Origin: Bog-159 sp049511415
GTDB taxonomy: Bacteria; Acidobacteriota; Terriglobia; Bryobacterales; Bryobacteraceae
Length of the DNA stretch: 64,000 nucleotides
Direction: 5' to 3'
Assembly: GCA_049511415.1 (NCBI GenBank)
Contig: JBEKYC010000008.1
Location: 1 to 64,000 of the forward strand
The position numbers and the translations under genes were made by a program. Under the pieces are notes generated by a model that was not told the origin of the DNA, made no database searches, and saw only the letters and a program-made list of their open reading frames with translations. This document shows, piece after piece, positions 41,605 through 50,500 of the stretch (position 1 is its first letter; every line of letters begins with the position of its first letter).

Positions 41605-43176
41605 CTAGGGACCTTCGTCAACAACCTCGATTGCGAACACAGAGGCGTAGTTGACCACCGGAACGAACTCGAAGTTCAACTTTCCCTGCGCATTCGGGCG
41701 CAGTCCCCGGAATCTCTTGACCAGCGCATGATTCGGAGCGGTCTCCCGCAGGATATCCAGGTTCCGGAACAGCGCGGAACCATTGCAAAAAATGTTGAAG
41801 ATACGTTGCCCAGGCCCTCCGCCACCCTGGTTCTCCGTGCCCCAATAGGTTTCGGCGAAGTACATGGTGGCTGTGTAGCTGCCGGGAGCTACAGGTATGG
41901 CATAGGTGAAGTGGCCATAGCGCTCATTAGCGAACAGGTCGGGTTCTGGTGTACCGCTGACGGCCTTCCAGTGGTTGGAGATTTGGCCGCCATAGTAATA
42001 ATTGTCAGCCTCCCAAACCTGGCCATGAGAATCGGTCACCGAATTGGGCTGCGTTACGATCCGGATGGAATTCATGCGGTGCAGTTCGGCCGGTTCGATT
42101 TCGAGCCCACTGACGATGGGTTGTTCGCGTTTGGCGTGAAAGGCGATCTTGAGTAGCCCGTCGGCAGCGGGTTGAACATCTTTAAAAACGCGTGTATCGG
42201 CGGTCAACGGAGCACCGGCATCCGCAACGATATCAAAACCGTCCACCGCCAGTTTGCCGTTTAACAGGATATCGAAGACCCGGCTATTCTCTCCGCCACC
42301 AGTTTCCAGACCGGGTCCGTAAACCGGTTCGACAAAATGCAGTTTCAACTCGTAATTGCCGGATTTGAGGGGAATGCTGTAGCTGGTGACACCGATGCGG
42401 CCATTCTGGTACAAGAGCGGGTCGGCCGTGCGCGCGATGAATTGCCGGAATGGAGCAGATGGCCGCCCTCCGCCTTCGAAAAAATGATCCGGCGACCAGG
42501 TGTGGCCGTTGTGATCGATGTATTGTCGATCATATCCGGAGACGATTCGGATGGCGCTGTCGGAACCACCACTCCATACCGGCGCCGCCGATCGCGGCGG
42601 CGGCAACGATTCCACGCGCGGCACCGATGGCCAGATCGCAAGAACACCGAAGACGGCGATGACGGTTGTCAGTCCCGCCAACCAAAGCCACACATGGCCC
42701 TTGCGAGCCGGGGGATCCAGCTCGGATGCGGCAAACGGCCCGGCCGGCGGCTCCTGGGGGATAACCGGTTCTATAATTGGGGGATCTTCGTGTACCCTTC
42801 CATTGGTTTGCCCATCCGCGGTGGAGTTCCCTTCCCGCTGGAAGAGCGGGGTGTACATACCAGGCGGGATGATGATCTTCAGGGTTTGGTGAGCGCCTTC
42901 GCCCGCGTAGTGTTCGCGGAGCTTCTTGCGCAACCGATGAATCTCGACCCGGGCGATGGCGTCTTCCGCCGGATCGAAATCGGAGGGTCGCCCCAAGACT
43001 TCCCTTGCAATGCTGTATTCACACACCTCTTCAGCCTGCGCAAGAAAGTGCTTCTCCGAAATGTACTCGAGGAGCTTTACTAACCGCTGCGAACGCGCGA
43101 AAGTCGACGAGGCCAAAACGTTCGCCAGTTCCTGGCGTTCCGCGTCGTATCCCCCCGCTTGAACTACCTCCCCCAT
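41605..43176 (-). CDS. Membrane-anchored winged-helix regulator with two periplasmic malectin domains
   Basis: 523 residues. Residues about 10-115 form a helical/winged-helix domain seen at the N-terminus of many acidobacterial regulators (TFARSQRLVKLLEYISEKHFL, SIAREVLGRP, DPAEDAIARVEIHRLRKKL, IIPPGMYTPLF). A proline-rich linker leads to one membrane helix (162-182). Two malectin-like carbohydrate-binding domains follow, about 208-362 and 372-520 (each with W-x-D near an FFEGG or YYYGG element, LHFVEP or MYFAETYWG, and a VFDILLNG or IFNIFCNG strand). Topology predicts DNA binding inside and sugar binding outside, like the ToxR/CadC one-component scheme. It is divergent from two TonB-dependent receptors, the likely targets. 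Confidence 0.8.
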   Translation of the reverse strand: MGEVVQAGGYDAERQELANVLASSTFARSQRLVKLLEYISEKHFLAQAEEVCEYSIAREVLGRPSDFDPAEDAIARVEIHRLRKKLREHYAGEGAHQTLKIIIPPGMYTPLFQREGNSTADGQTNGRVHEDPPIIEPVIPQEPPAGPFAASELDPPARKGHVWLWLAGLTTVIAVFGVLAIWPSVPRVESLPPPRSAAPVWSGGSDSAIRIVSGYDRQYIDHNGHTWSPDHFFEGGGRPSAPFRQFIARTADPLLYQNGRIGVTSYSIPLKSGNYELKLHFVEPVYGPGLETGGGENSRVFDILLNGKLAVDGFDIVADAGAPLTADTRVFKDVQPAADGLLKIAFHAKREQPIVSGLEIEPAELHRMNSIRIVTQPNSVTDSHGQVWEADNYYYGGQISNHWKAVSGTPEPDLFANERYGHFTYAIPVAPGSYTATMYFAETYWGTENQGGGGPGQRIFNIFCNGSALFRNLDILRETAPNHALVKRFRGLRPNAQGKLNFEFVPVVNYASVFAIEVVDEGP

Positions 43177-43184
43177 CTGTCGCG

Positions 43185-43190
43185 ATTATA
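43185..43190 (-). promoter_or_regulatory. Near-consensus -10 box of the malectin regulator gene
   Basis: TATAAT read on the minus strand ends 9 bases before the ATG at 43176. Transcription would begin only a few bases before the start codon, so the message would be almost leaderless. No good -35 box was found. Confidence 0.4.
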
Positions 43191-43258
43191 CACATTCCTG
43201 AACCCCTATGGGGCTAGCCGCGAAGTTGTAAATTTCCCCCATGCAAGCACATTAACTT

Positions 43259-43330
43259 TGTAACAAGACGTACACAATTGAAATTAAACAGCTTCACTGG
43301 ATTTGTAAGCTCTTGGATGACCTTGTTACA
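43259..43330. promoter_or_regulatory. Pair of inverted TGTAACAAG / CTTGTTACA sites
   Basis: TGTAACAAG (43259-43267) and its exact reverse complement CTTGTTACA (43322-43330) are separated by 54 bases in the divergent region. Each is itself a near-palindrome (TTGTWACAA). A looping pair of operator sites is possible. The malectin regulator is the obvious candidate binder, but that is inference. Confidence 0.4.
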
Positions 43331-43536
43331 GGTCTAAAATGGCGACTCAGCACCCTACCCGCCTTGGGGTTAACTGAAAAGTACTAGCTTCTCAGCAAGC
43401 TGGGGGTTACACTCTCGACATTCGCCTTGGGTGTCGGCTATGCGGAGATGTACGTCAGTGTTCTGTACTGTTGTACTGGTGGTCCGGGACCGGAACCAAG
43501 GGAGCGCTGCAAAATTCGCGTTGAGATCTGAAGGTC

Positions 43537-43565
43537 TTGACGCGATGATGTAGTGAAGTTAAGCT
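43537..43565 (+). promoter_or_regulatory. Promoter of receptor gene 1
   Basis: TTGACG (43537-43542), 17-base spacer, TAAGCT (43560-43565). The block TCTTGAC...TAGTG...GTTA-GCTA aligns with the promoter of the paralogous gene at 47440-47468, although the surrounding leaders have diverged. Confidence 0.55.
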
Positions 43566-43666
43566 ACTTGCAAACGGTTAGTTTTGTAAGGCTCCGCGGC
43601 ACGGGTAGACCGCGTTTGCGGGGCATGGAAGAAGCAGTAAATTTTCGAGGTTAGAGAGGGGTCAAA

Positions 43667-46600
43667 ATGAACAAACCAGATCGGTTGCCGGTCTTCGTCA
43701 CACGCCGGCACACGCATCCGGGACGATCTTTCTGGTTGTTGGGGCTATTGATAGCCGCTTTGGCGTTCTCGCAACTGCCTGCTTTCGCGCAGTTTGCCAG
43801 CGGTTCGATCGGCGGCACCGTTACTGATGCCTCCGGCGCGGTAGTCCCACAAGCTAAGGTCGTTCTGAAAAATGAGGCTTCCGGCGCTCTTCGCGATTCG
43901 GTCACGAACAGCTCCGGATTTTTTAACTTCCCGTCGATTTTGCCGGGAACCTATACAGTCACGGTAACGGCTCCTGGCCTGCAAACCTTTGAAGAGCAAG
44001 GAATTGTGCTCAACCAAGGGCAGACGTTGTCGCTGCCGAGAGTGGTTTTGCAGGTGCAGTCCACCAAACAGGAAGTGGAAGTTGTGGCGGGCGCCGATGT
44101 GGTGGTCCCGGTGGATTCCGGCACGACTGAGCAAACCCTGAACAAGGGCATGGTAGAGAACCTTTCGATCGTCGGTCGCGATGCCGCCGAGCTGATCAAG
44201 ATCATGCCGGGGATGGGTATGACCGGAGGTCTTGGCCAGTCGATGTGGAACAGCTACACCACGCAAAGCAACAACGGCCCGATCGGCAACTTTTCGGCCA
44301 TGGGCACGCAGCCCAACGGCGCTATGACGATGACATCGGACGGCGCCAACCTGCTGGACCCAGGCAACCAAGGCACGCAGACTGCCAATATCAACCAGAA
44401 CCAAGTGCAGGAGGTTTCGATTTTGACTTCCGCATACGGCGCTGAGTATGCCAAGGGCCCGGTAACCTTCCAGGCGATCGGCAAGAGCGGCGGCTCGCAG
44501 TTCCATGGCGGCGCTTATCTGTACACCCGCAATGCCGATTTCAATGCCAACAACTCGTACAACAACGCCAGCGGTGTCAAGGCACCGTACGACAGCTTCT
44601 ATTATCCAGGCGGCGATTTCGGCGGTCCGGTGCTGATTCCAGGGACACACTTCAATAAGAACCGCGACAAGCTGTTCTTTTACTCGGCATTCGAGTACAT
44701 GAACCAGAAACCGGCCGGCGCTTTGCAGAGCTACTTCGTGCCGACCTCGCAGATGCTGCAGGGCAACTTCAGCCCCTCATACATCTCGTCGTTAGGTCCC
44801 GGATTTGCCAGTGCGCGTAGCACTGGCGCTGCGAATATCACGGGCGCGAACTGCAATGCGAAAGTCGCGCAAACGGTTTGCCCGTCCACGTTCCCAGGCG
44901 GGATCATTCCGGCATCCCAGCTAGACCCTAATTCGGCCATCTATTTGGGCCTGTTCCCGCAACCGAACGTCAGCCCCACGTCGAATCCGACCGGCGCCAA
45001 CTTCCAGTACTTCGTCAACCCGCCGACCAACCGCTGGGAATTACGTATCCGCGGCGATTACAACATCAGCGACAAGACGAAATTGTTCTTCTCCTGGAAC
45101 CGGCAGGATGAACACGACGAGAACCCCATCAGCATCTGGTGGCAGATCGGCGGCTCGCTGCCTTACCCGACTTCGCAGAACGCTGTGCAGCAATCCAACA
45201 TCTACAGCGCGAACCTGGTACACGTGTTCAGCCCGACGCTGACCAACGAATTCGTTTTCGCGGATGCCAAATTCGTGAACCCGATCATCCTGGGTAGCCC
45301 GGCGGCGGTGGATCCGAGCAAACTCGGGTTCCAGTTCACCGGTCTGTTCGCGAACAACTTCACGCCACAAATTCCGAACACGTACGGCTGGAGCAACTCC
45401 GCAGTCGGTTTCGCGACGTACCCCTACGGCGAGCCGTGGCCTCCGGGAGGCGCCAACTCCTTCGGCAAGCTGTCCAACACGCCGAACCTTAGCGACAACA
45501 TCACCAAAGTGCAAGGCAGCCACACGATTAAGGCCGGTGTTTACTTCGACTACGCTCAGAACTGGCAAACCGGCGGCGGCTTGAACTCTTCCTCACAGGG
45601 TGGTGTGGAGTTCGATCCCTGGGGATCGGCCAGCACGGGCAACCCGCTCGCCGACTGGGTAACAGGCCGCGCGAGCAATCTGGCGCAGGACGAAAGTGAA
45701 GCGGTAGCTAACTTCAAGTATTACCAATATTCGTTCTTCGTGAACGACCAATGGAAGGCCTCCCGCCGGTTGACGCTCACGGGTGGTCTCCGCTTCGAGC
45801 ATATGGGCAACTGGTACCCGAACGCCGGACCTGGTCTGGCGGTATGGGATCCCTCGACGTACAACAACACCTGTACGACGTGCGCGTTCACGGGCTTGGA
45901 GTGGCACGGCATAGATCCTAGCATCCCGATGTCGGGTTCCCCGTCGAAGTCATTCTTCGTCGAACCGCGCTTCGGTTTTGCCTACGATCTGTTCGGCAAC
46001 GGCAAGACCGTGTTACGCGGCGGCGCCGGTTTGTTCCGCTATCAGCTTTCGTACAACACGGCCAGCGGCTCGGCATTCTCGGCGCCTCTCGGCATTCCGC
46101 AGGGTGTCACAACCCTGGGCAGTACGGCGATTAACGGGGTGACTACGGCCTGCTGTGTGGGTTGGAATCAATTCCCCGAGTTTTCGCCTTCTCTGGGTGC
46201 GGCCGGATTAGGCTCCGCACTAGGCGGTGTTTTGGCCATGGGCGACAACCGGACGCCGAACACCTGGACCTACAACTTCACGCTTTCCCAACGGACTCCG
46301 TGGCGGTCGGTGGCGGAATTCCAGTATCAGGGCAATCGTTCCCGTGACCTGCTGCAGGATGGCCCGCTCTCGAACCAGGACCTGATTCCATTAGGCGCTT
46401 TCTTCGGGGTTGACCCTCTCACGGGCGTCAACAACTATGCCAATGGCTGCACGGTTCCTTCCAGCGGCTGCCTAAACCAGAACGACTACTATCCGTACCA
46501 TCAGTACACGGGTATTACGTTGATCGGCCACGGCAGCTATTCGAACTACAACGCGTTCATCACTACCTGGCAGAAGCAGTCGGGGCGCATGACCTTCACG

Positions 46601-47329
46601 GCGAATTACACGTTCAGCAAGGTCCTGGGCATCCGTGACAACCAGACAGCCAATGGCGCGGGCGCCGGCAACACCATGGACCCATACAGCGTTGCCGCCA
46701 ACTACGGCGTGCTGGCATGGGACCATACGAACATCTTCAATGCGGCTTACGTGCTCAACCTTCCCAGCCCGGTTAAGGACAACAAGTTCCTGGGCGGGGT
46801 AGTCAACGGTTGGGTGCTATCGGGCATCACGCAGTTCCAGAGTGGCGCTCCGATCCAGCCGAACACGGGCGGCAACCTGTACGTCAGCCTGCCGGGCACG
46901 AGCCAAGGACCCGATTCTTTGGGCACCAACGCTCTGACTCCGGAACCGATTCTGACGTGCGATCCGCGGAGCAATTTGAAGCCGAACCAGTACTTCAATC
47001 CGTCGTGCTTTGCGCCAGCTCCGCAAGGCAGTATGGGCGATATTATCTGGCCGTATATCAAAGGACCCGCGTTCTTCAACAGCGATCTGGCGGTATACAA
47101 GGACTTCCTCTTCAAGGAACATCAGAAGATCGAGCTGCGGTTCTCGGCGTTCAACTTCCTGAACCATCCGTTGTGGCAGTTCGGCACGGCGGGCGAAGGG
47201 GACGAGCAGTTGAATTTCGTTAACAGCAGCGGCCAGTTGTCGCAAACCAACCTGAATAATCAGGCCGGTACACCGTTGTTCAAGGTAGGCCGGCGCGTGG
47301 TTGAGTTCGCGGCTAAGTATAACTTCTAA
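43667..47329 (+). CDS. Oar-like TonB-dependent receptor, paralogue 1
   Basis: 1220 residues. The N-terminus has a basic extension and signal sequence to about residue 42 (WLLGLLIAALAFSQLPAFAQ), a carboxypeptidase-regulatory-like domain (about 45-130: GTVTDASGAVVPQAKVVLKNEASG, PSILPGTYTVTVTAPGLQTFEE) and a plug with MTMTSDGANLLDPGNQGTQTANINQNQVQEVSILTSAYGAEYAKGPVTFQAIGKSGG. A large beta-barrel ends in FAAKYNF. Predicted to import an oligosaccharide or other large ligand through the outer membrane. The ribosome site GAGAGGGG is strong. Own promoter and terminator. Almost identical to the next gene; the largest protein difference is at about residues 383-425. Confidence 0.92.
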   Translation: MNKPDRLPVFVTRRHTHPGRSFWLLGLLIAALAFSQLPAFAQFASGSIGGTVTDASGAVVPQAKVVLKNEASGALRDSVTNSSGFFNFPSILPGTYTVTVTAPGLQTFEEQGIVLNQGQTLSLPRVVLQVQSTKQEVEVVAGADVVVPVDSGTTEQTLNKGMVENLSIVGRDAAELIKIMPGMGMTGGLGQSMWNSYTTQSNNGPIGNFSAMGTQPNGAMTMTSDGANLLDPGNQGTQTANINQNQVQEVSILTSAYGAEYAKGPVTFQAIGKSGGSQFHGGAYLYTRNADFNANNSYNNASGVKAPYDSFYYPGGDFGGPVLIPGTHFNKNRDKLFFYSAFEYMNQKPAGALQSYFVPTSQMLQGNFSPSYISSLGPGFASARSTGAANITGANCNAKVAQTVCPSTFPGGIIPASQLDPNSAIYLGLFPQPNVSPTSNPTGANFQYFVNPPTNRWELRIRGDYNISDKTKLFFSWNRQDEHDENPISIWWQIGGSLPYPTSQNAVQQSNIYSANLVHVFSPTLTNEFVFADAKFVNPIILGSPAAVDPSKLGFQFTGLFANNFTPQIPNTYGWSNSAVGFATYPYGEPWPPGGANSFGKLSNTPNLSDNITKVQGSHTIKAGVYFDYAQNWQTGGGLNSSSQGGVEFDPWGSASTGNPLADWVTGRASNLAQDESEAVANFKYYQYSFFVNDQWKASRRLTLTGGLRFEHMGNWYPNAGPGLAVWDPSTYNNTCTTCAFTGLEWHGIDPSIPMSGSPSKSFFVEPRFGFAYDLFGNGKTVLRGGAGLFRYQLSYNTASGSAFSAPLGIPQGVTTLGSTAINGVTTACCVGWNQFPEFSPSLGAAGLGSALGGVLAMGDNRTPNTWTYNFTLSQRTPWRSVAEFQYQGNRSRDLLQDGPLSNQDLIPLGAFFGVDPLTGVNNYANGCTVPSSGCLNQNDYYPYHQYTGITLIGHGSYSNYNAFITTWQKQSGRMTFTANYTFSKVLGIRDNQTANGAGAGNTMDPYSVAANYGVLAWDHTNIFNAAYVLNLPSPVKDNKFLGGVVNGWVLSGITQFQSGAPIQPNTGGNLYVSLPGTSQGPDSLGTNALTPEPILTCDPRSNLKPNQYFNPSCFAPAPQGSMGDIIWPYIKGPAFFNSDLAVYKDFLFKEHQKIELRFSAFNFLNHPLWQFGTAGEGDEQLNFVNSSGQLSQTNLNNQAGTPLFKVGRRVVEFAAKYNF

Positions 47330-47358
47330 GCCTCTTTAACAGGGGCGGCACGACTCAA

Positions 47359-47385
47359 GGGGCGGCGCAAGCCGCCCCTTTTTTT
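47359..47385 (+). terminator. Rho-independent terminator of receptor gene 1
   Basis: GGGGCGGC-GCAA-GCCGCCCC followed by seven T residues (47359-47385), 30 bases after the stop codon. A GNRA tetraloop closes a perfect 8-bp stem. The same hairpin recurs after receptor gene 2. Confidence 0.92.
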
Positions 47386-47421
47386 GTGTTCCCGAGGCGT
47401 TTTCCAACTCTCTTTATAGGA

Positions 47422-47436
47422 TTTAAGGACCTTAAA
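47422..47436. promoter_or_regulatory. Palindrome upstream of receptor gene 2 promoter
   Basis: TTTAAGG-A-CCTTAAA is a perfect inverted repeat around one base and ends 3 bases before the -35 box of receptor gene 2. Such a position suits an activator or repressor site. No equal copy was seen before receptor gene 1. Confidence 0.4.
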
Positions 47437-47439
47437 ATC

Positions 47440-47468
47440 TTGACTTGGCTCGGTAGTGTGGTTACGCT
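47440..47468 (+). promoter_or_regulatory. Promoter of receptor gene 2
   Basis: TTGACT (47440-47445), 17-base spacer, TACGCT (47463-47468). The start codon lies 98 bases downstream. It aligns with the promoter of paralogue 1 at 43537-43565. Confidence 0.55.
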
Positions 47469-47566
47469 AGTGGCTAAAGACTAGATCTCGCAATCCGCGC
47501 GGCGTCGCTCTGCGTGGAGTTGCATCAAACTTGAAAAGTTGATTCTAGGGTGAGAAAGGGGTCCAA

Positions 47567-50500
47567 ATGGACAAACCAGATCGGTTGCCGGCCTTCGTCA
47601 CACGCCGGCACATGCATCCGGGACGATCTTTCTGGTTGTTGGGGCTATTGATAGCCGCTTTGGCGTTCTCGCAACTGCCGGCTTTCGCGCAGTTTGCCAG
47701 CGGTTCGATCGGGGGCACCGTTACCGATGCCACCGGCGCGGTGGTCCCACAAGCTAAAGTCGTTCTCAAGAATGAGTCTTCCGGCGCTCTTCGCGACTCG
47801 GTCACGAACGGCTCCGGATTTTTTAACTTCCCGTCGATTTTGCCGGGAACCTATACGGTCACGGTAACGGCTCCTGGCCTGCAAACCTTTGAAGAGCAAG
47901 GAATTGTGCTCAACCAAGGGCAGACGTTGTCGCTGCCGAAAGTGGTTTTGCAGGTTCAATCCACCAAACAGGAAGTGGAAGTTGTGGCGGGCGCCGATGT
48001 GGTGGTCCCGGTGGATTCCGGCACATCGGAGCAGACCCTCAACAAGGGCATGGTGGAGAACCTCTCCATCGTGGGCCGCGATGCCGCTGAGTTGATGAAA
48101 ATCATGCCCGGCATGGGTATGACCGGTGGTCTAAGCCAGGCGATGTGGAACAGCTACACCACGCAGAGCAATACGGGTCCGATTGGCCAATTCTCGGCCA
48201 TGGGAACGCAGCCGAACGGCGCCATGACCATGACGTCGGACGGCGCCAACCTGCTCGACCCAGGCAACCAGGGTACGCAGACGGCCAACATCAATCAAAA
48301 CCAGGTCCAGGAAGTTTCGATCCTGACCTCGGCCTACGGCGCGGAATATGCCAAAGGCCCGGTCACCTTCCAGGCCATCGGAAAAAGCGGTGGGTCCCAG
48401 TTCCATGGCGGCGCTTATCTGTACACCCGCAATGCCGACTTCAATGCCAACAACTCGTACAACAACGCCAGCGGTGTCAAGGCGCCCTACGACAGCTTTT
48501 ATTATCCAGGCGGCGATTTCGGCGGTCCGGTATTGATTCCGGGGACGCACTTCAACAAGAACCGCGACAAGCTGTTCTTCTACTCCGCATTCGAGTACAT
48601 GAACCAGAAGCCGGCGGGCGCATTGCAAAGCTATTTCGTGCCGACCTCGCAAATGATGCAGGGCAATTTCAGCCCCTCTTACATCGCGTCGCTCGGCCCT
48701 GGTTTCGCCAGTGCCCGTAGCGAGGGCGCCTCGACTCTGGGCGGAAATTGCAACACCAAGGTAGCCCAGAGTGCGTGTCCCTCGATGTTCCCGGGCGATA
48801 TGATCCCGGCATCCATGCTCGATCCTAATTCGGCCATCTACATGGGCCTGTTCCCGAAACCCAACGTAGATCCGACCTCCAATCCGACCGGCGCCAATTA
48901 TCAATACTTCGTCAATCCGCCGACGAACCGGTGGGAGTTGCGGCTGCGCGGCGATTACAACATCAGTGACAAGACGAAGTTGTTCTTCTCCTGGAACCGG
49001 CAGGATGAGCACGACGAGAATCCGATCAGCATCTGGTGGCAGATCGGTGGCTCGCTGCCTTATCCGACCAGCCAGGACGCGGTGCAGAAATCGAACGTTT
49101 ACAGCGCCAACCTGGTACACGTGTTCAGTCCGACGCTGACCAATGAATTCGTTTTCGCGGATGCCAAATTCGTCAACCCGATCATGCTGGGCAACCCGGC
49201 GACTGTGGATCCGAGCAAACTCGGGTTCCAGTTTACCGGCTTGTTCACCAACAACTTCACTCCCCAGATCCCGAATACCTACGGTTGGAGCAATGCCTCC
49301 GTTGGTTTCGCGACGTATCCTTATGGCGAGCCATTTCCTCCGGGCGGCGCAAACTCCTTCGGCAAACTGTCGAATACGCCGAACATCAGCGACAACGTCA
49401 CCAAGGTGCAAGGCAGCCACACGATAAAGGCCGGCGTTTACTTCGACTACGCCCAGAACTGGCAAACCGGCGGCGGTTTGAATAGTTCCTCGCAGGGTGG
49501 CGTGGAATTCGATCCTTGGGGCGGCACCAGCACCGGCAATCCTCTCGCCGATTGGGTTACCGGGCGCATGACCAACCTGGCGCAGGACGAAAGCGAGGCG
49601 GTAGCCAACTTCAAGTACTACCAATACTCGTTCTTCGTCAACGATCAATGGAAGGCATCCCGCCGGTTAACGCTGACCGGCGGTCTGCGTTTCGAGCATA
49701 TGGGGAACTGGTATCCAACGAGTGGACCTGGTCTGGCCGTTTGGGACCCCTCGACGTACAACAACACCTGTACAACTTGCGCGTTCACTGGCCTGGAGTG
49801 GCACGGCATCGATCCTAGCATTCCGATGTCCGGTTCTCCGTCGAAGTCCTTCTTCGTGGAGCCGCGCTTCGGCTTTGCCTACGATCTGTTTGGCAATGGC
49901 AAGACCGTGCTACGCGGCGGCGCCGGTTTGTTCCGCTATCAGCTTTCATACAACACGGCCAGCGGTGCGGCATTCTCGGCTCCGCTCGGCATTCCTCAGG
50001 GCGTCACGACCCTGGGCAGCGCGGCTATCAACGGGGTGACCACGGCCTGCTGTGTGGGTTGGAATCAATTCCCCGAATTTTCGCCGTCGCTGGGCGCGGC
50101 TGGTTTGGGCTCCGCCCTCGGTGGCGTGTTGGCAATGGATGACAATCGCACACCCAATACCTGGACCTACAACTTCACGGTTTCCCAACGGACTCCGTGG
50201 CGGTCGGTGGCGGAATTCCAGTATCAGGGCAATCGTTCCCGCGACCTGATGCAGGATGGGCCGCTATCTAACATGGACCTCATTCCGCTGGGCGCATTCT
50301 TTGGAGTTGACCCGCTCACCGGTGTCAACAACTATGCCAAAGGGTGCACGTTGCCTTCCAGCGGCTGCCTGAATGAGAACGACTACTATCCGTACCATCA
50401 GTACACGGGTATCACGTTAATCAGCCACGGCAGCTATTCGAACTACAACGCGTTCATCACCACCTGGCAGAAGCAGTCGGGGCGCATGACCTTCACGGCG

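Larger units (their letters stand above)
43177..43666. other. 490-bp regulatory interval between the malectin regulator and receptor 1
   Basis: No gene is seen. It is markedly less GC-rich than the neighbours. It holds the TATAAT box of the regulator gene, two inverted TGTAACAAG-type sites, the receptor-1 promoter and a leader of about 95 bases with the ribosome site GAGAGGGG before ATG 43667. Confidence 0.7.
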
